Assembly (NCBI GenBank): GCA_048569615.1
Contig: JBLIRK010000051.1
Span: 1-16,598, forward strand
DNA length: 16,598 nucleotides
Source of the DNA: JAYEPK01 sp048569615
GTDB lineage: Archaea > Thermoplasmatota > Penumbrarchaeia > Penumbrarchaeales > Penumbrarchaeaceae
Direction: 5' to 3'
This document shows, in pieces, positions 1 through 7,876 of this stretch (its first letter is position 1; every line of letters begins with the position of its first letter). The notes beneath the pieces were generated by a model. That model made no database searches. It saw only the letters and a list, made by a program, of their open reading frames with translations, and had not been told where the DNA came from. A program made the translations under genes and the position numbers.

Positions 1-339
1 GTCGTCCTTAACATTCTGGACAGGGACATGGAATTCATATCCCTCAGGGCCATGGGAGCCAAACCGGGGAAGATAAGGAGAATGATCGTCCTCGAGACGC
101 TCATGATACTGGTAGGTGGCCTGATCATCGGTCTTCCCTTGGGAGTGCTCACGACGAAATGGGCGATGGCCTTTCTTGTGAAGGACCTTATATACTATGT
201 CATCAGCGTGGATCCGCTTGTGTACATCATCACAGCCCTCATAGCCATAATATCCGCCGTGGCAGCCTCATACATCTCTGCAAGACATATCACAAAGGCC
301 AGGCTCTTCGATCTCATCAGGCAGAGAGCCGTCACATGA
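1..339 (+). CDS. FtsX/MacB-type ABC transporter permease, C-terminal part
   Basis: The reading frame is open from base 1, so the gene begins upstream and only its last 112 residues are here. The visible part matches the C-terminal half of the FtsX-like permease fold. A cytoplasmic stretch with the family-typical 'EFISLRAMGAKPGKIRR' (residues 11-27 of the fragment) is followed by a membrane helix, a short loop, another helix near 'VYIITALIAIISAVAASYI', and a basic end. In this family the permease works with an ABC ATPase to move lipoproteins or peptides, or to transmit mechanical force across the membrane. The partner and substrate cannot be seen. The last 72 bases (268-339) overlap, on the opposite strand, the end of the Fn3 surface-protein gene. 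The family call is fairly safe; the exact role is unknown. Confidence 0.85.
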   Translation, partial: VVLNILDRDMEFISLRAMGAKPGKIRRMIVLETLMILVGGLIIGLPLGVLTTKWAMAFLVKDLIYYVISVDPLVYIITALIAIISAVAASYISARHITKARLFDLIRQRAVT

Positions 340-3300
340 TGCCGGTTCCACTGTCCCCTCGGGGCCTTCATCATTATGCTCCTGCAGGTCCATCACCGGC
401 ACGTGGGGGGCCGGGGGCAGGAAATTTTCCGCGTCCGACCCCCATTGGTCCGGCGGACCTGTAGGCGTTGGGGGAGGAGGAGGTCGGGGGAACTCCGGAA
501 GTTCGCTCACCTGGACGACTTCCACTTTAGGGGGAGCTTGCTGAGGGGGAGGAACGGGTTTCGGCTGCCTTACTTGAGCATATACAACGGGCTCCATCTC
601 GATCGAATCCGGGTCGACGCTCTCATTGGACTCATCCCTTCTCTTTCCCTTTGCCTTCTTGATAAGGAGAAGGAACAGTATGATCGGAACGAATATCAGC
701 ACAATTATGAAAGCGATGAGACCGAAGAGCACGATCAGGATCACGGTCAGATAGGACGAGGTCCTTTCACCGACATCATCATCGTCATCGATAATGATTT
801 CGTCATCATCGTCCACGGAGGGAAGCGGAGGGACCTCCACATAGACCCTATTGGAATTCTGGGAGCTGAAGAGGTGATTGTAGCATACCACGTAGTACTC
901 GTAGGTGCTCCCGTTCTTGATGCGGCGGTCGCGATATTGTGTAACGTAATCATTAACCATCAGTTCGGTTTGATCGTAGTCGACCACCCTGTAAAGCTTG
1001 AAACCCGTTAGCGGTACATCCCCTGTGTATGATGGCACACCCCATCTGAGCACGATCTCTTCGCTTCCTGGCTCGGCCGTTAAGGTCCCCGGTATTCCGG
1101 GAACACCGGCCGGGATCATCTCGCTGGTCGTAGCACAGGTGGAATTGCCGGCAGCGTTCCTGGCCCTCATGAGATAGGTGTATCGCTCCCCGTTCTTGAC
1201 CGAGTCATCTATGAACTCGGTACGGTCGGGATCGATACTGAAGACGACCGGGAGTGCACTGTCCGGGTTGCGAACCAGAACATATTCGATAATCTCGGCT
1301 CCACCGATATGGTCAGGGGGCTCCCAGGAGAGCACTACTTCCCCGTCCCCCGGCATGGCCTCGAAGTCCTGGGGAGGCGAGGGAGTGTCAATGGATAGCA
1401 CGTGAAAGATCTCGCTCGGCTCCGACTCACCGATCATGTTCGTGGCTGTCGCAAAGTAAGTGTAATTCACCCCGAGTTGGATGTCCGTATCGTTCATTCT
1501 CCAGGTTGATCCGCCCTGAAAATCGATCTCAGTTATGTTCTCGACGCTTCCATTGATCTTATGAAGCATATGCGAAATGACCTCTAGACCATTCCCACTA
1601 GTTTTACGCAGTAGAATGTTCACATGACCGATGCCAGTTGATATCTCCAGTATTGGAGGATTCGGCGGTATGCCCACCAGTATCCTTTCGATCGTTGAGT
1701 TCTCCGACCATCCCACCAAATTCTCGGCCCTCACGGCGATATTGACATACTCGCCAGCTTTTGCATAATTATTATCGTATGTTGTGCTGGCAGGTTTGTC
1801 GTAGGTCCTTATGATTGTATCATCATCATACCACCACAGGATCCTGTAATTTGTGATGGACGAGCCCCCGTCGAATTCAGGAGGATCCCAGCTGATGTTT
1901 ATTCCGTTCCTTTGTGTCTCCAATCGGACATTCACAGGTGGGTCGGGATGCCTGATGGCATTGACAACCAAAGGGGGAGAATTTATGGATTCTCCAAGTG
2001 TCGTCACCGTTCGGATGTAATAAGTATATGTCTGACCTCCCTCAAGGCCACTATCGGAGAACATCAGGAGCTCACTTCTTGGCGCCGACCCGACCAGGAT
2101 TCTGCTTCCGGTGCCCTCTTCCCGGTAGATGTTGTACTCCAGTATAGAGCTTCCTCCGTCGTTGACCGCCTCTTCCCAGAAGATGTCCGCACCACCATCC
2201 TGATGCACATAGCTAAGGTCCGAGGGAGGTCCAGGAACGGTCGGCTCACCGATGATAATGAAGGTCATAAGACGGTAGAATGGTTCCTTCTCCGATTGAA
2301 GAATGTGGAAATTTCCGTCCGTGTCCATGTCGACCTCCCAGTCGACCATCATGTAGGGTGCGACCATTTCCCGAGTCCATTCCCCGCCGATAAACGTATA
2401 TGACCTCGTGTAAGCATATTCCCAATTGGTCGTGTTCACGCAGAATACCTTCCAAGTACCGTCCGCCATATTGAACAGTGATGGTTTCCATAAGAACATG
2501 TCCCAACCGGAGATGTTGTTCCTGGACCAATTTCCATCCTTGAAGGAAACCATGGTCAGCTTTGAGAAATCAGCGTCCGAATCGTTCATACCCCTCACGA
2601 GCACATTAGGATCACCTTCATGATCTATGACCAGGTCTGGTTCGTACCATTTATAGACATCCTTTGTCTCGTTGTTCGCCAGAGGCTCTATTGTGGAATA
2701 GGTTGTTCCAGTTCCTTCTGAGTATCCGTATCTTACGCCCTTCCTACCCAGGAGGTTCCAACGGACGTAGACCAGGTGAACATTCCCGCCATCGTCCACC
2801 TCGACATCCGGATCGTATCCGTATTGGTAGATCAAAATATCAGTCCAAGTTGTTGTTTTCACAGACCAGTGAACGCCTTCCTTGGAGCTTTCACCTCTGA
2901 ACACAACATGGATATCACCGTTTGGAGCAAAGGCGAAGTTGATCCTCCTGTCGATGAACACATCCTGGAAAACATTCTCGGTCATCCATCCCCGGGGTGG
3001 TCTCCACATGTGCTTCAGGTCCTGGTTCTCCTTGTCGTAATAGAAGATATGGACATCACCGTCACGGTCCAATCCTATCCTGCATCTCTCCAACCGATAG
3101 AGATTCTTGCCCAGTATCTCGAAGGACCATCTTCCGCTTTCCCTGATCCCGTAAACGATGTCGTAATGATCGTAATATGATCCGGTCCTGTTCTCCACCA
3201 AGCTCACGGCATGTATGGTACCGTCACTTCCCCGGACCATATCGAAATAGGTGTAGGTCAGGAGCTCATCCACCCTTTCCTTCTGCCAAGTAACTGTCGC

Positions 3301-3420
3301 CCTGGTATCGAAATCGTCAACCGATCCATTTGACATTGAAAAGGGAAATGAAGGGATGATCAGAAGAAGAGCTGCAACGATCCATATCGATGATGATCTC
3401 GCATAATACCCAGTCTCCAA
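268..3420 (-). CDS. Secreted membrane-anchored propeller and fibronectin type III surface protein
   Basis: This 1050-residue protein has a signal peptide (about 1-30). Residues 55-390 hold at least six repeats with a 'DxDGnxHvxy' core (for example RDGDVHIFYY, PNGDIHVVF, DGGNVHLVY), as in BNR/sialidase-like beta-propellers. Five Fn3 domains follow (about 396-490, 491-583, 584-677, 678-771, 772-865) with the usual 'W.pP..dGGs.I..Y.i.R' and 'Y.Y...a.N..G.s' signatures. Then come an Asp-rich linker (869-885), one membrane helix (about 888-920), a basic stop-transfer KKAKGKRR, and a Pro-rich cytoplasmic tail of about 120 residues. The ATG at 3420 has GGGGAG five bases upstream. It is likely an adhesin or glycan-binding protein exposed outside the cell; no catalytic residues were identified. 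It lies 46 bases after the aldolase gene on the same strand. Its last 24 codons run antisense inside the permease gene. Confidence 0.88.
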   Translation of the reverse strand: METGYYARSSSIWIVAALLLIIPSFPFSMSNGSVDDFDTRATVTWQKERVDELLTYTYFDMVRGSDGTIHAVSLVENRTGSYYDHYDIVYGIRESGRWSFEILGKNLYRLERCRIGLDRDGDVHIFYYDKENQDLKHMWRPPRGWMTENVFQDVFIDRRINFAFAPNGDIHVVFRGESSKEGVHWSVKTTTWTDILIYQYGYDPDVEVDDGGNVHLVYVRWNLLGRKGVRYGYSEGTGTTYSTIEPLANNETKDVYKWYEPDLVIDHEGDPNVLVRGMNDSDADFSKLTMVSFKDGNWSRNNISGWDMFLWKPSLFNMADGTWKVFCVNTTNWEYAYTRSYTFIGGEWTREMVAPYMMVDWEVDMDTDGNFHILQSEKEPFYRLMTFIIIGEPTVPGPPSDLSYVHQDGGADIFWEEAVNDGGSSILEYNIYREEGTGSRILVGSAPRSELLMFSDSGLEGGQTYTYYIRTVTTLGESINSPPLVVNAIRHPDPPVNVRLETQRNGINISWDPPEFDGGSSITNYRILWWYDDDTIIRTYDKPASTTYDNNYAKAGEYVNIAVRAENLVGWSENSTIERILVGIPPNPPILEISTGIGHVNILLRKTSGNGLEVISHMLHKINGSVENITEIDFQGGSTWRMNDTDIQLGVNYTYFATATNMIGESEPSEIFHVLSIDTPSPPQDFEAMPGDGEVVLSWEPPDHIGGAEIIEYVLVRNPDSALPVVFSIDPDRTEFIDDSVKNGERYTYLMRARNAAGNSTCATTSEMIPAGVPGIPGTLTAEPGSEEIVLRWGVPSYTGDVPLTGFKLYRVVDYDQTELMVNDYVTQYRDRRIKNGSTYEYYVVCYNHLFSSQNSNRVYVEVPPLPSVDDDDEIIIDDDDDVGERTSSYLTVILIVLFGLIAFIIVLIFVPIILFLLLIKKAKGKRRDESNESVDPDSIEMEPVVYAQVRQPKPVPPPQQAPPKVEVVQVSELPEFPRPPPPPTPTGPPDQWGSDAENFLPPAPHVPVMDLQEHNDEGPEGTVEPASCDGSLPDEIEEPGLCDMSCRDV
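766..816 (-). repeat. Asp-codon low-complexity tract (stalk linker)
   Basis: Seen on the plus strand as repeated atc/gtc triplets. It encodes the 'DDDDEIIIDDDDD' linker just outside the membrane helix of the Fn3 surface protein. Such acidic stalks sit before the single C-terminal helix in many archaeal surface proteins. The triplet run could expand or contract by slippage. Confidence 0.8.
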
Positions 3421-3466
3421 TTAGCTCCCCGGATGCAGAGCGGCTCCCGGATAGAAAAAGATTGTC

Positions 3467-4099
3467 CTACATCATGGACCTGGCCCACTCGTCGAACCTA
3501 ATGAGGTTCCTGAGAGCCCCCTCCAGTCCCGAAGACATCGATAATATGCCATGGTCGTGCCAGACCATCAGCTCGCGCTCCCCAATCTCCTGGACCGTCG
3601 CCCTGGCAAGGTCAAGGGTCCCGTACTTGATCTTCGGCACCCATCCTATCCATTCGGGCAGGTCCTGGGCGGGGTCCATCAGCACCTTTCCGAGCTCGTA
3701 GAGGCCTTCCATGTGGCTGTGTATGACCGCATTGATGCGGTTCCTGTTCCGGGCATAGATGAGAAGATGCGACAGCCATTCCGAGGAGGGCGCCCCGGCT
3801 CCCCAGAGCAGGGAGAGCCATCTGCCGCCCATTTCGATCCTGTACAGACCCAGGTTCTCCTCAGGCTCCATGGGGATATCCTGTATCCGGGAGGCGGACC
3901 TGGAAATGATGATGTATCTTTTTTCGAGCTGCGGGATGAAGAGAGGAGTCTCGAAGACAGGGCCGATGGGCTCCGGAGCTGCGTATAGGCCGTTGATCAG
4001 AATGGAAAGGTTGCCGTTGGTCCCTTCGCACCATCCTCTCTCGTGAAGGGTTCTGGACACATTCCGAAACTCCGAGATGATGTCATCGAGTTCATCCAT
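3467..4099 (-). CDS. Class II zinc-dependent aldolase, rhamnulose-1-phosphate aldolase-like
   Basis: This 210-residue cytoplasmic protein matches the class II aldolase/adducin fold, and most closely the RhaD pattern. It has 'RGWCEGTNGNLSI' near the N-terminus (residues 21-33), 'SSEWLSHL' (105-112) with Glu107 in the place of the catalytic Glu, zinc ligands His127 and His129 in 'IHSHM', and the third ligand probably His183 in 'WHDHG'. The C-terminal 'ATVQEI..RELMVW' aligns with RhaD. Known relatives cleave rhamnulose or fuculose phosphate to dihydroxyacetone phosphate and lactaldehyde. At 210 residues it is shorter than E. coli RhaD (about 274), so the substrate may differ. The ATG at 4099 follows a GGGAG site with suitable spacing. 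The neighbours are surface proteins, not sugar-pathway genes, so context does not fix the substrate. A possible own TATA (TTTTAAT) lies near 4163-4170. Confidence 0.8.
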   Translation of the reverse strand: MDELDDIISEFRNVSRTLHERGWCEGTNGNLSILINGLYAAPEPIGPVFETPLFIPQLEKRYIIISRSASRIQDIPMEPEENLGLYRIEMGGRWLSLLWGAGAPSSEWLSHLLIYARNRNRINAVIHSHMEGLYELGKVLMDPAQDLPEWIGWVPKIKYGTLDLARATVQEIGERELMVWHDHGILSMSSGLEGALRNLIRFDEWARSMM

Positions 4100-4168
4100 G
4101 GAAAAGCTCCCACCAGACAGTACATGGAACGGATTGGATGGGGTTGAATGGCATGGACCGATTAAAAT

Positions 4169-4459
4169 CTATTGGGACTCGAGCTTAGCCTCGTAACCGT
4201 AAACCAGCCTTCCGGTCAGACCCATGAGGATCATTATGACGCACAGGGAGTAGAGGCCTATGTCGAACCAGATGTTCTTGACCGCAATAAGATAGATCTG
4301 CCAGGGGACGTAGAGAAGTATCCCTGCGACCATCAGAGCCGTGAAGAGGTTCTTTATCAGTCCACGGGGGAGCTCCGCTTTCTTATCGTCAACCATCGGT
4401 ATCGCCAGCCCATTACGCTTTTCATTATTAAGGATATCGGAATTCCCCGATGGATTCAT
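4169..4459 (-). CDS. Small two-helix membrane protein coupled to the PQQ-propeller gene
   Basis: This 96-residue protein has a polar N-terminus of about 33 residues and two predicted membrane helices (about 36-57 and 65-86) separated by a short 'KNIWFD' loop. It ends in a short charged tail. Its ATG overlaps the TGA of the preceding PQQ-propeller gene in an ATGA (4456-4459), so the two are probably translated by re-initiation. That coupling suggests it assembles with, or helps place, the large surface protein. No family is recognised and no catalytic motif is seen. Confidence 0.75.
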   Translation of the reverse strand: MNPSGNSDILNNEKRNGLAIPMVDDKKAELPRGLIKNLFTALMVAGILLYVPWQIYLIAVKNIWFDIGLYSLCVIMILMGLTGRLVYGYEAKLESQ

Positions 4460-7400
4460 TCCTCTCTATGGTAAAGCCTTTGATATCTGGCCATGAAGAG
4501 GTCAGGATCCGCCATCTCGTCCTCCTCCCATTCGACCTCCTTGGGCCTCGTGAAGATGAACACCACGCCGATGACGGCCCCGATTATCAGAAGAATGAGG
4601 ATGACAAGAACGACCAGTAGAAAGGGGTCCAGACCGTTCTCATTGCTTTCCCCTGCGGCATCATCATCGGGATCGGGTCCGATATCATCATCAATATCAT
4701 CGTCATCTATGATCACATCATCATCGTCATCATCATCCGGGATGGTAATCGGCCCTTTAAGAAGAATCCTGTAGGTTTGTACAGATGTGAAATTGCCGTC
4801 ACTCACGGTAAGTCTGACGGTGTAATTGCCTGGCGCGTCGTAGATATGCGTAACGAGGATCTCGTTCAATATCGTGGAGCCGTCCCCGAACTCCCATTCG
4901 TAAGTGAGCCTGTCGCTGTCCTCATCGAAGGCTACTGACGTATTGAGGATGACTGTGAGATTCTCATCGTCCATGCTCTTGAGATGGATGGGCATGGAGA
5001 TCGGGGCATCATTGACATTGACGACCGTGATGTTGAGAGACACCGAATCCCTGAGCACCCGGTCAACACTGTCAAAAGCGAATATCCTGACGGGATGGAT
5101 CCCGACATCTTCCTGGACAGGCTCATACCTCAGCTCACCTGTGTGGTTGGAGAGGGTCAGCCTGGGCAGCTCCTCTTCCAGCTCCAAACCCACCCACGGT
5201 CCGTCTATGTCATCGGCCTCCACCAGGAGCACGAATGCCGCATCCTCTTTGATTTCAACATCTACGTATTCACCAGTATGGTCTCCGATTCGATGAATGA
5301 CGGGGGGATCGTTCACCGGGGTTACCGTCACGTTGAGAATGGTCCAGTCCGATTCAAGCCCATCCGAGACGGAGATAATGACATTTTCCCGAAGCACCCC
5401 ATCCGGGTAGTTGAAGGTAACCTTCAGTCCCTCCACCGATGCATGGTCGGAGCTCGTATTTATCTCCAGGACGTCCCCATCCTGGTCCCTTACCTTGTTG
5501 GTAAGGTCGAGGACAAGATCGATATCCTCGACGGGATTGATGGGTGAGAGGGGGTCAATGGTAGGGGCGTCGTTTTCCGATGTTATATTGACCGAAACCT
5601 CACCGAATACCGTGTTCCTGCCGTCTGAAACGGATATGTTGACAATATCTTTGGTCACACCTTGGGGGTAGAGCATGACCAGCTCGTGTTCATCGATATC
5701 GCAGTAGGTGGAGTTCTCCGTGATAACAAGATCCACGAAAGGTGTGTCCTCATCGGAGATGTGCTCCCTGAGGTCGATCCTCTTCTCCACGTCCTCCCGG
5801 GCTCTGAGATATTCTAGGTCTATCACAGGCTTGCTGAAAGGGATGGTCCAGAAATCCATGAAGAACGTATCCCTGTCTCCTTCCTGCATGCCATCCGCAT
5901 CTCCGTCCAACGGATTCGAGGAATTGTCCGTAACGGTGGTCTCCACTGTCAGAAGGTACCTAGTTTCCTTGCTCAGGTCCCCTTTAGGTTTGATCCATGC
6001 TGAGTTATCAATTCCCGAATGGCCGACATCGGTATCTATTCTCCCCGATACAGTGTCAAGGTGGATGGATGTATTGTCGATGGTATTTCTATCCATCGTC
6101 TCATTGAACCAGACCGTGATGTTCACATCAAGAGGAACATTGGTTTCATCATCGGAGGGATAAGTGGCGGTTACCACGGGTGATGCATAATCGGTCTTGG
6201 GCTCCACGATATAGAGCTCGCCGTTGTCGGAGGCAAAGGCCACGAAACCTCTCACGACGGCCGGGGAAGAAGAAATTCCGTAGGTTCCTCCCTCAAAGTC
6301 CCGTGACCAAACCGACAATCCGGTCGAGCGGTTTAGGCAGAGGAACCTGTTGGCCGTATTCCCCACGTAGATGTAACTGGGGGTTACGACCGGAGAGCTG
6401 CATACACCATGTACGTTGTTGGTCCCGGTCGATACCCACCAATATCTTGTGGTGGTACCGCCGGAGCCGAAGGCATCAAGGCAATAGACGTAGGCATTCG
6501 AGTTCTGGTCCCCGATATATACGCGTCCGTAGGCAACTGCAGGTGACGAGGATATTGCCCTTGTCGTCGTATACCGCCAGTACTCGGTCGTCGTCCCGTC
6601 ACCGTTCCCTCTGGCATCCAAACAGAAGACGTTCCTTGAGGTTCCACCGAAATAGACCCTTCCATATTCTACGGCCGGTGAGGAGCATACCGCATCTCCG
6701 GCATCGAACTTCCATATCAGAGAGCCTGTGTTGGCATTGAAACAGTAGACGTAATCGGACCCCGCGGCGTATGAATCCCCAGCGCCGGTGTAAACCTTCC
6801 CCTCCCAATAGGAGGGGGAGCTTTCAACCACGGTTGACATACCCAGGGAAGCGTTCCATGCCTGGGATCCGTTCGCGATCCAGACCGCCATCATTCCGTT
6901 CCTTACTGTCCCGAAATTGTAGTATATTCTCTTTCCATCTGTGGTAGGGGAACTGGCGCACATGGAGACGGGATCGGTGGGGGTGAATTTCCAATGTAAG
7001 GTGGTCGTTCCCTGCCCCGTTGCGTTCGCCGAGAGGCACCATAGCTCACCCGAATCCCCGGCGACGTAGACCCTTCCCTTGTAGACCAGCGGAGTATTCC
7101 AGTGTATCTCTCCAGTGGCGTACCTCCAAATCCTGTTACCATTCATATCGAAGCAGAAGACCGCGCGGGAAGAACAGTAGTACAACTTGTCATATTCGAT
7201 CACCGGAGAGCAGTAACCTCCCTCGGTAATGGTTGCCCTCAGCCGGCAAGATTCAGGGCCGTCAACACTGACGTTCCCTTTGTTCTCCGGGTCCCCTCTG
7301 AACATCGGAAAACTGTCCGCGGGAGGATTCCATGCAGGGTCCGGATCCGCAATAGCGGAGGTGATGAGAGGCCCGGAGCCTTCGGAACCTGCCGTCACAG

Positions 7401-7461
7401 GCAGCATTAGGATAAGAATGGATAAAATGGAGTACGGCAGGACCTTTCCCAAGCATCTCAC
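4456..7461 (-). CDS. Secreted membrane-anchored PQQ-type propeller, cadherin-like and PKD surface protein
   Basis: This protein of about 1001 residues has a signal peptide (1-26). Residues 83-422 hold about eight PQQ-like blades ('SSPAVxxGRVYxG...vyCLdA'). A Big_5/SbsA-type Ig-like domain follows (about 428-541, 'YPSDDETNVPLDVNITVWFN'). Next are three cadherin-like or Ig-like segments (about 544-629, 630-716, 717-817) joined by 'NDAP' and 'NDPP' linkers, then a PKD domain (about 818-902, 'YEWEFGDGS', 'YTVRLTVSDGN'). The end is an Asp-rich stalk (908-936), one helix (about 945-971) and a 30-residue cytoplasmic tail. PQQ-like blades here probably bind protein or sugar rather than the cofactor. 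The start is uncertain. GTG at 7461 has GAGGA directly before it, while TTG at 7452 has GGAG eight bases away; both leave the signal peptide intact. A GGGTAAAACC element at 7485-7494 could be its TATA. Confidence 0.88.
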   Translation of the reverse strand: MRCLGKVLPYSILSILILMLPVTAGSEGSGPLITSAIADPDPAWNPPADSFPMFRGDPENKGNVSVDGPESCRLRATITEGGYCSPVIEYDKLYYCSSRAVFCFDMNGNRIWRYATGEIHWNTPLVYKGRVYVAGDSGELWCLSANATGQGTTTLHWKFTPTDPVSMCASSPTTDGKRIYYNFGTVRNGMMAVWIANGSQAWNASLGMSTVVESSPSYWEGKVYTGAGDSYAAGSDYVYCFNANTGSLIWKFDAGDAVCSSPAVEYGRVYFGGTSRNVFCLDARGNGDGTTTEYWRYTTTRAISSSPAVAYGRVYIGDQNSNAYVYCLDAFGSGGTTTRYWWVSTGTNNVHGVCSSPVVTPSYIYVGNTANRFLCLNRSTGLSVWSRDFEGGTYGISSSPAVVRGFVAFASDNGELYIVEPKTDYASPVVTATYPSDDETNVPLDVNITVWFNETMDRNTIDNTSIHLDTVSGRIDTDVGHSGIDNSAWIKPKGDLSKETRYLLTVETTVTDNSSNPLDGDADGMQEGDRDTFFMDFWTIPFSKPVIDLEYLRAREDVEKRIDLREHISDEDTPFVDLVITENSTYCDIDEHELVMLYPQGVTKDIVNISVSDGRNTVFGEVSVNITSENDAPTIDPLSPINPVEDIDLVLDLTNKVRDQDGDVLEINTSSDHASVEGLKVTFNYPDGVLRENVIISVSDGLESDWTILNVTVTPVNDPPVIHRIGDHTGEYVDVEIKEDAAFVLLVEADDIDGPWVGLELEEELPRLTLSNHTGELRYEPVQEDVGIHPVRIFAFDSVDRVLRDSVSLNITVVNVNDAPISMPIHLKSMDDENLTVILNTSVAFDEDSDRLTYEWEFGDGSTILNEILVTHIYDAPGNYTVRLTVSDGNFTSVQTYRILLKGPITIPDDDDDDDVIIDDDDIDDDIGPDPDDDAAGESNENGLDPFLLVVLVILILLIIGAVIGVVFIFTRPKEVEWEEDEMADPDLFMARYQRLYHREE
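4657..4740 (-). repeat. Asp-codon low-complexity tract (stalk linker)
   Basis: A triplet-rich stretch encodes 'DDDDDDDVIIDDDDIDDD' and the residues after it, just before the membrane helix of the PQQ-propeller protein. It has the same composition and position as the tract in the Fn3 surface protein, so the two genes share one anchoring design although their outer domains differ. Confidence 0.8.
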
Positions 7462-7507
7462 TCCTCGGCTCTTCGAAGCGGGCAGGTTTTACCCGAATAC
7501 ACTTGGG

Positions 7508-7519
7508 AGTGGCGCCACT
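7508..7519. promoter_or_regulatory. Perfect 12-base palindrome upstream of the PQQ-propeller gene
   Basis: AGTGGCGCCACT reads the same on both strands. It lies about 14 bases upstream of the possible TATA element (7485-7494) of the minus-strand surface-protein operon and about 45 bases before the TATA of the tRNA gene. This is a plausible position for a dimeric regulator. No regulator has been matched to it. Confidence 0.35.
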
Positions 7520-7562
7520 GGTAATTAACGATTTTGCGTCCAGATTCGCCGAAACCGCAAGG

Positions 7563-7571
7563 ATAAAATAA
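7563..7571 (+). promoter_or_regulatory. TATA element of the tRNA-Gln gene
   Basis: ATAAAATAA is centred about 40 bases before the mature tRNA 5' end. Initiation about 26 bases downstream would give a leader of roughly 13 bases, removed by RNase P. Confidence 0.5.
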
Positions 7572-7606
7572 GAAGTGGATTATCATCCGCGTCCAAGCCA
7601 ACCTAC

Positions 7607-7679
7607 AGCCCCGTAGTGTAGTGGTCTAGCATGGGAGACTCTGGATCTTCCGACACCAGTTCGAATCTGGTCGGGGCTA
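7607..7679 (+). tRNA. tRNA-Gln (anticodon CTG)
   Basis: The cloverleaf folds completely. The acceptor stem AGCCCCG pairs with CGGGGCT (7672-7678), with discriminator A at 7679. The D arm is GTGT/GCAT. The anticodon stem GGAGA/TCTTC encloses the loop CTCTGGA, so the anticodon is CTG and it reads CAG. The T arm is ACCAG/CTGGT around TTCGAAT. It is 73 bases long with a four-base variable region, no intron and no encoded CCA. A T-rich run (7681-7700) follows and probably ends transcription. Archaea usually charge this tRNA with Glu and then amidate it through GatDE. Confidence 0.95.
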
Positions 7680-7680
7680 C

Positions 7681-7700
7681 TTATTATAATCTCATTTTAT
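7681..7700 (+). terminator. T-rich terminator after tRNA-Gln
   Basis: TTATTATAATCTCATTTTAT immediately follows the tRNA. Archaeal RNA polymerase stops at T-rich stretches without needing a hairpin. Confidence 0.5.
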
Positions 7701-7718
7701 TGGGCCCCGAACGATAAG

Positions 7719-7728
7719 TTATATATAA
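7719..7728 (+). promoter_or_regulatory. TATA element of the candidate small RNA
   Basis: TTATATATAA is a strong TATA match with no protein gene starting at the right distance downstream. Transcription should begin near 7749-7750. Confidence 0.5.
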
Positions 7729-7746
7729 TTATCCAGATTCGAACGA

Positions 7747-7845
7747 GGGTGGAACGCCATAGAATTGATTTTGCAACTGTTACACCCGGAGTTGGGCCCT
7801 ATGTTGTGAAAACTCCTAATGGGCCCAGTGAAATCTTTTTTTTAT
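7747..7845 (+). ncRNA. Candidate small RNA between tRNA-Gln and the 59-residue gene
   Basis: No convincing reading frame is present. A strong TATA element (7719-7728) predicts a start near 7749. GGGTG (7747-7751) can pair with CACCC (7783-7787). GGGCCC at 7794-7799 pairs with GGGCCC at 7821-7826, extended by flanking T-A and T-G pairs. The region ends in eight T's (7836-7843). GGAGTT (7788-7793) can instead pair with AACTCC (7811-7816), which competes with or crosses the GGGCCC stem. No box C/D motif pair is seen. This 346-base stretch (7680-8025) otherwise holds only promoter and leader elements. The RNA is inferred from promoter, folding and terminator alone. Confidence 0.35.
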
Positions 7846-7876
7846 TTTAGTCACTTCTTTCATTACTTCTACCGAC

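Noticed and set aside
376..1011. 211-residue open frame on the plus strand
   Set aside because: It lies wholly antisense to the Fn3 surface protein, has no ribosome site or domain, and its composition mirrors the Asp-rich and Fn3 codons of the real gene.
4657..4740. Triplet repeats that might be a CRISPR array or satellite
   Set aside because: They are in-frame Asp codons of a stalk, with no spacers and no regular repeat unit. No CRISPR array was found anywhere in the window.
4984..5547. 187-residue open frame on the plus strand
   Set aside because: It is antisense to the cadherin-like region of the PQQ-propeller gene and appears to be a by-product of that gene's codon composition.
7788..7826. 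Classical H-type pseudoknot
   Set aside because: The two stems do cross, but the loops (0, 11 and 4 bases) fit poorly with a compact H-type fold. Competing alternative folds are more likely.
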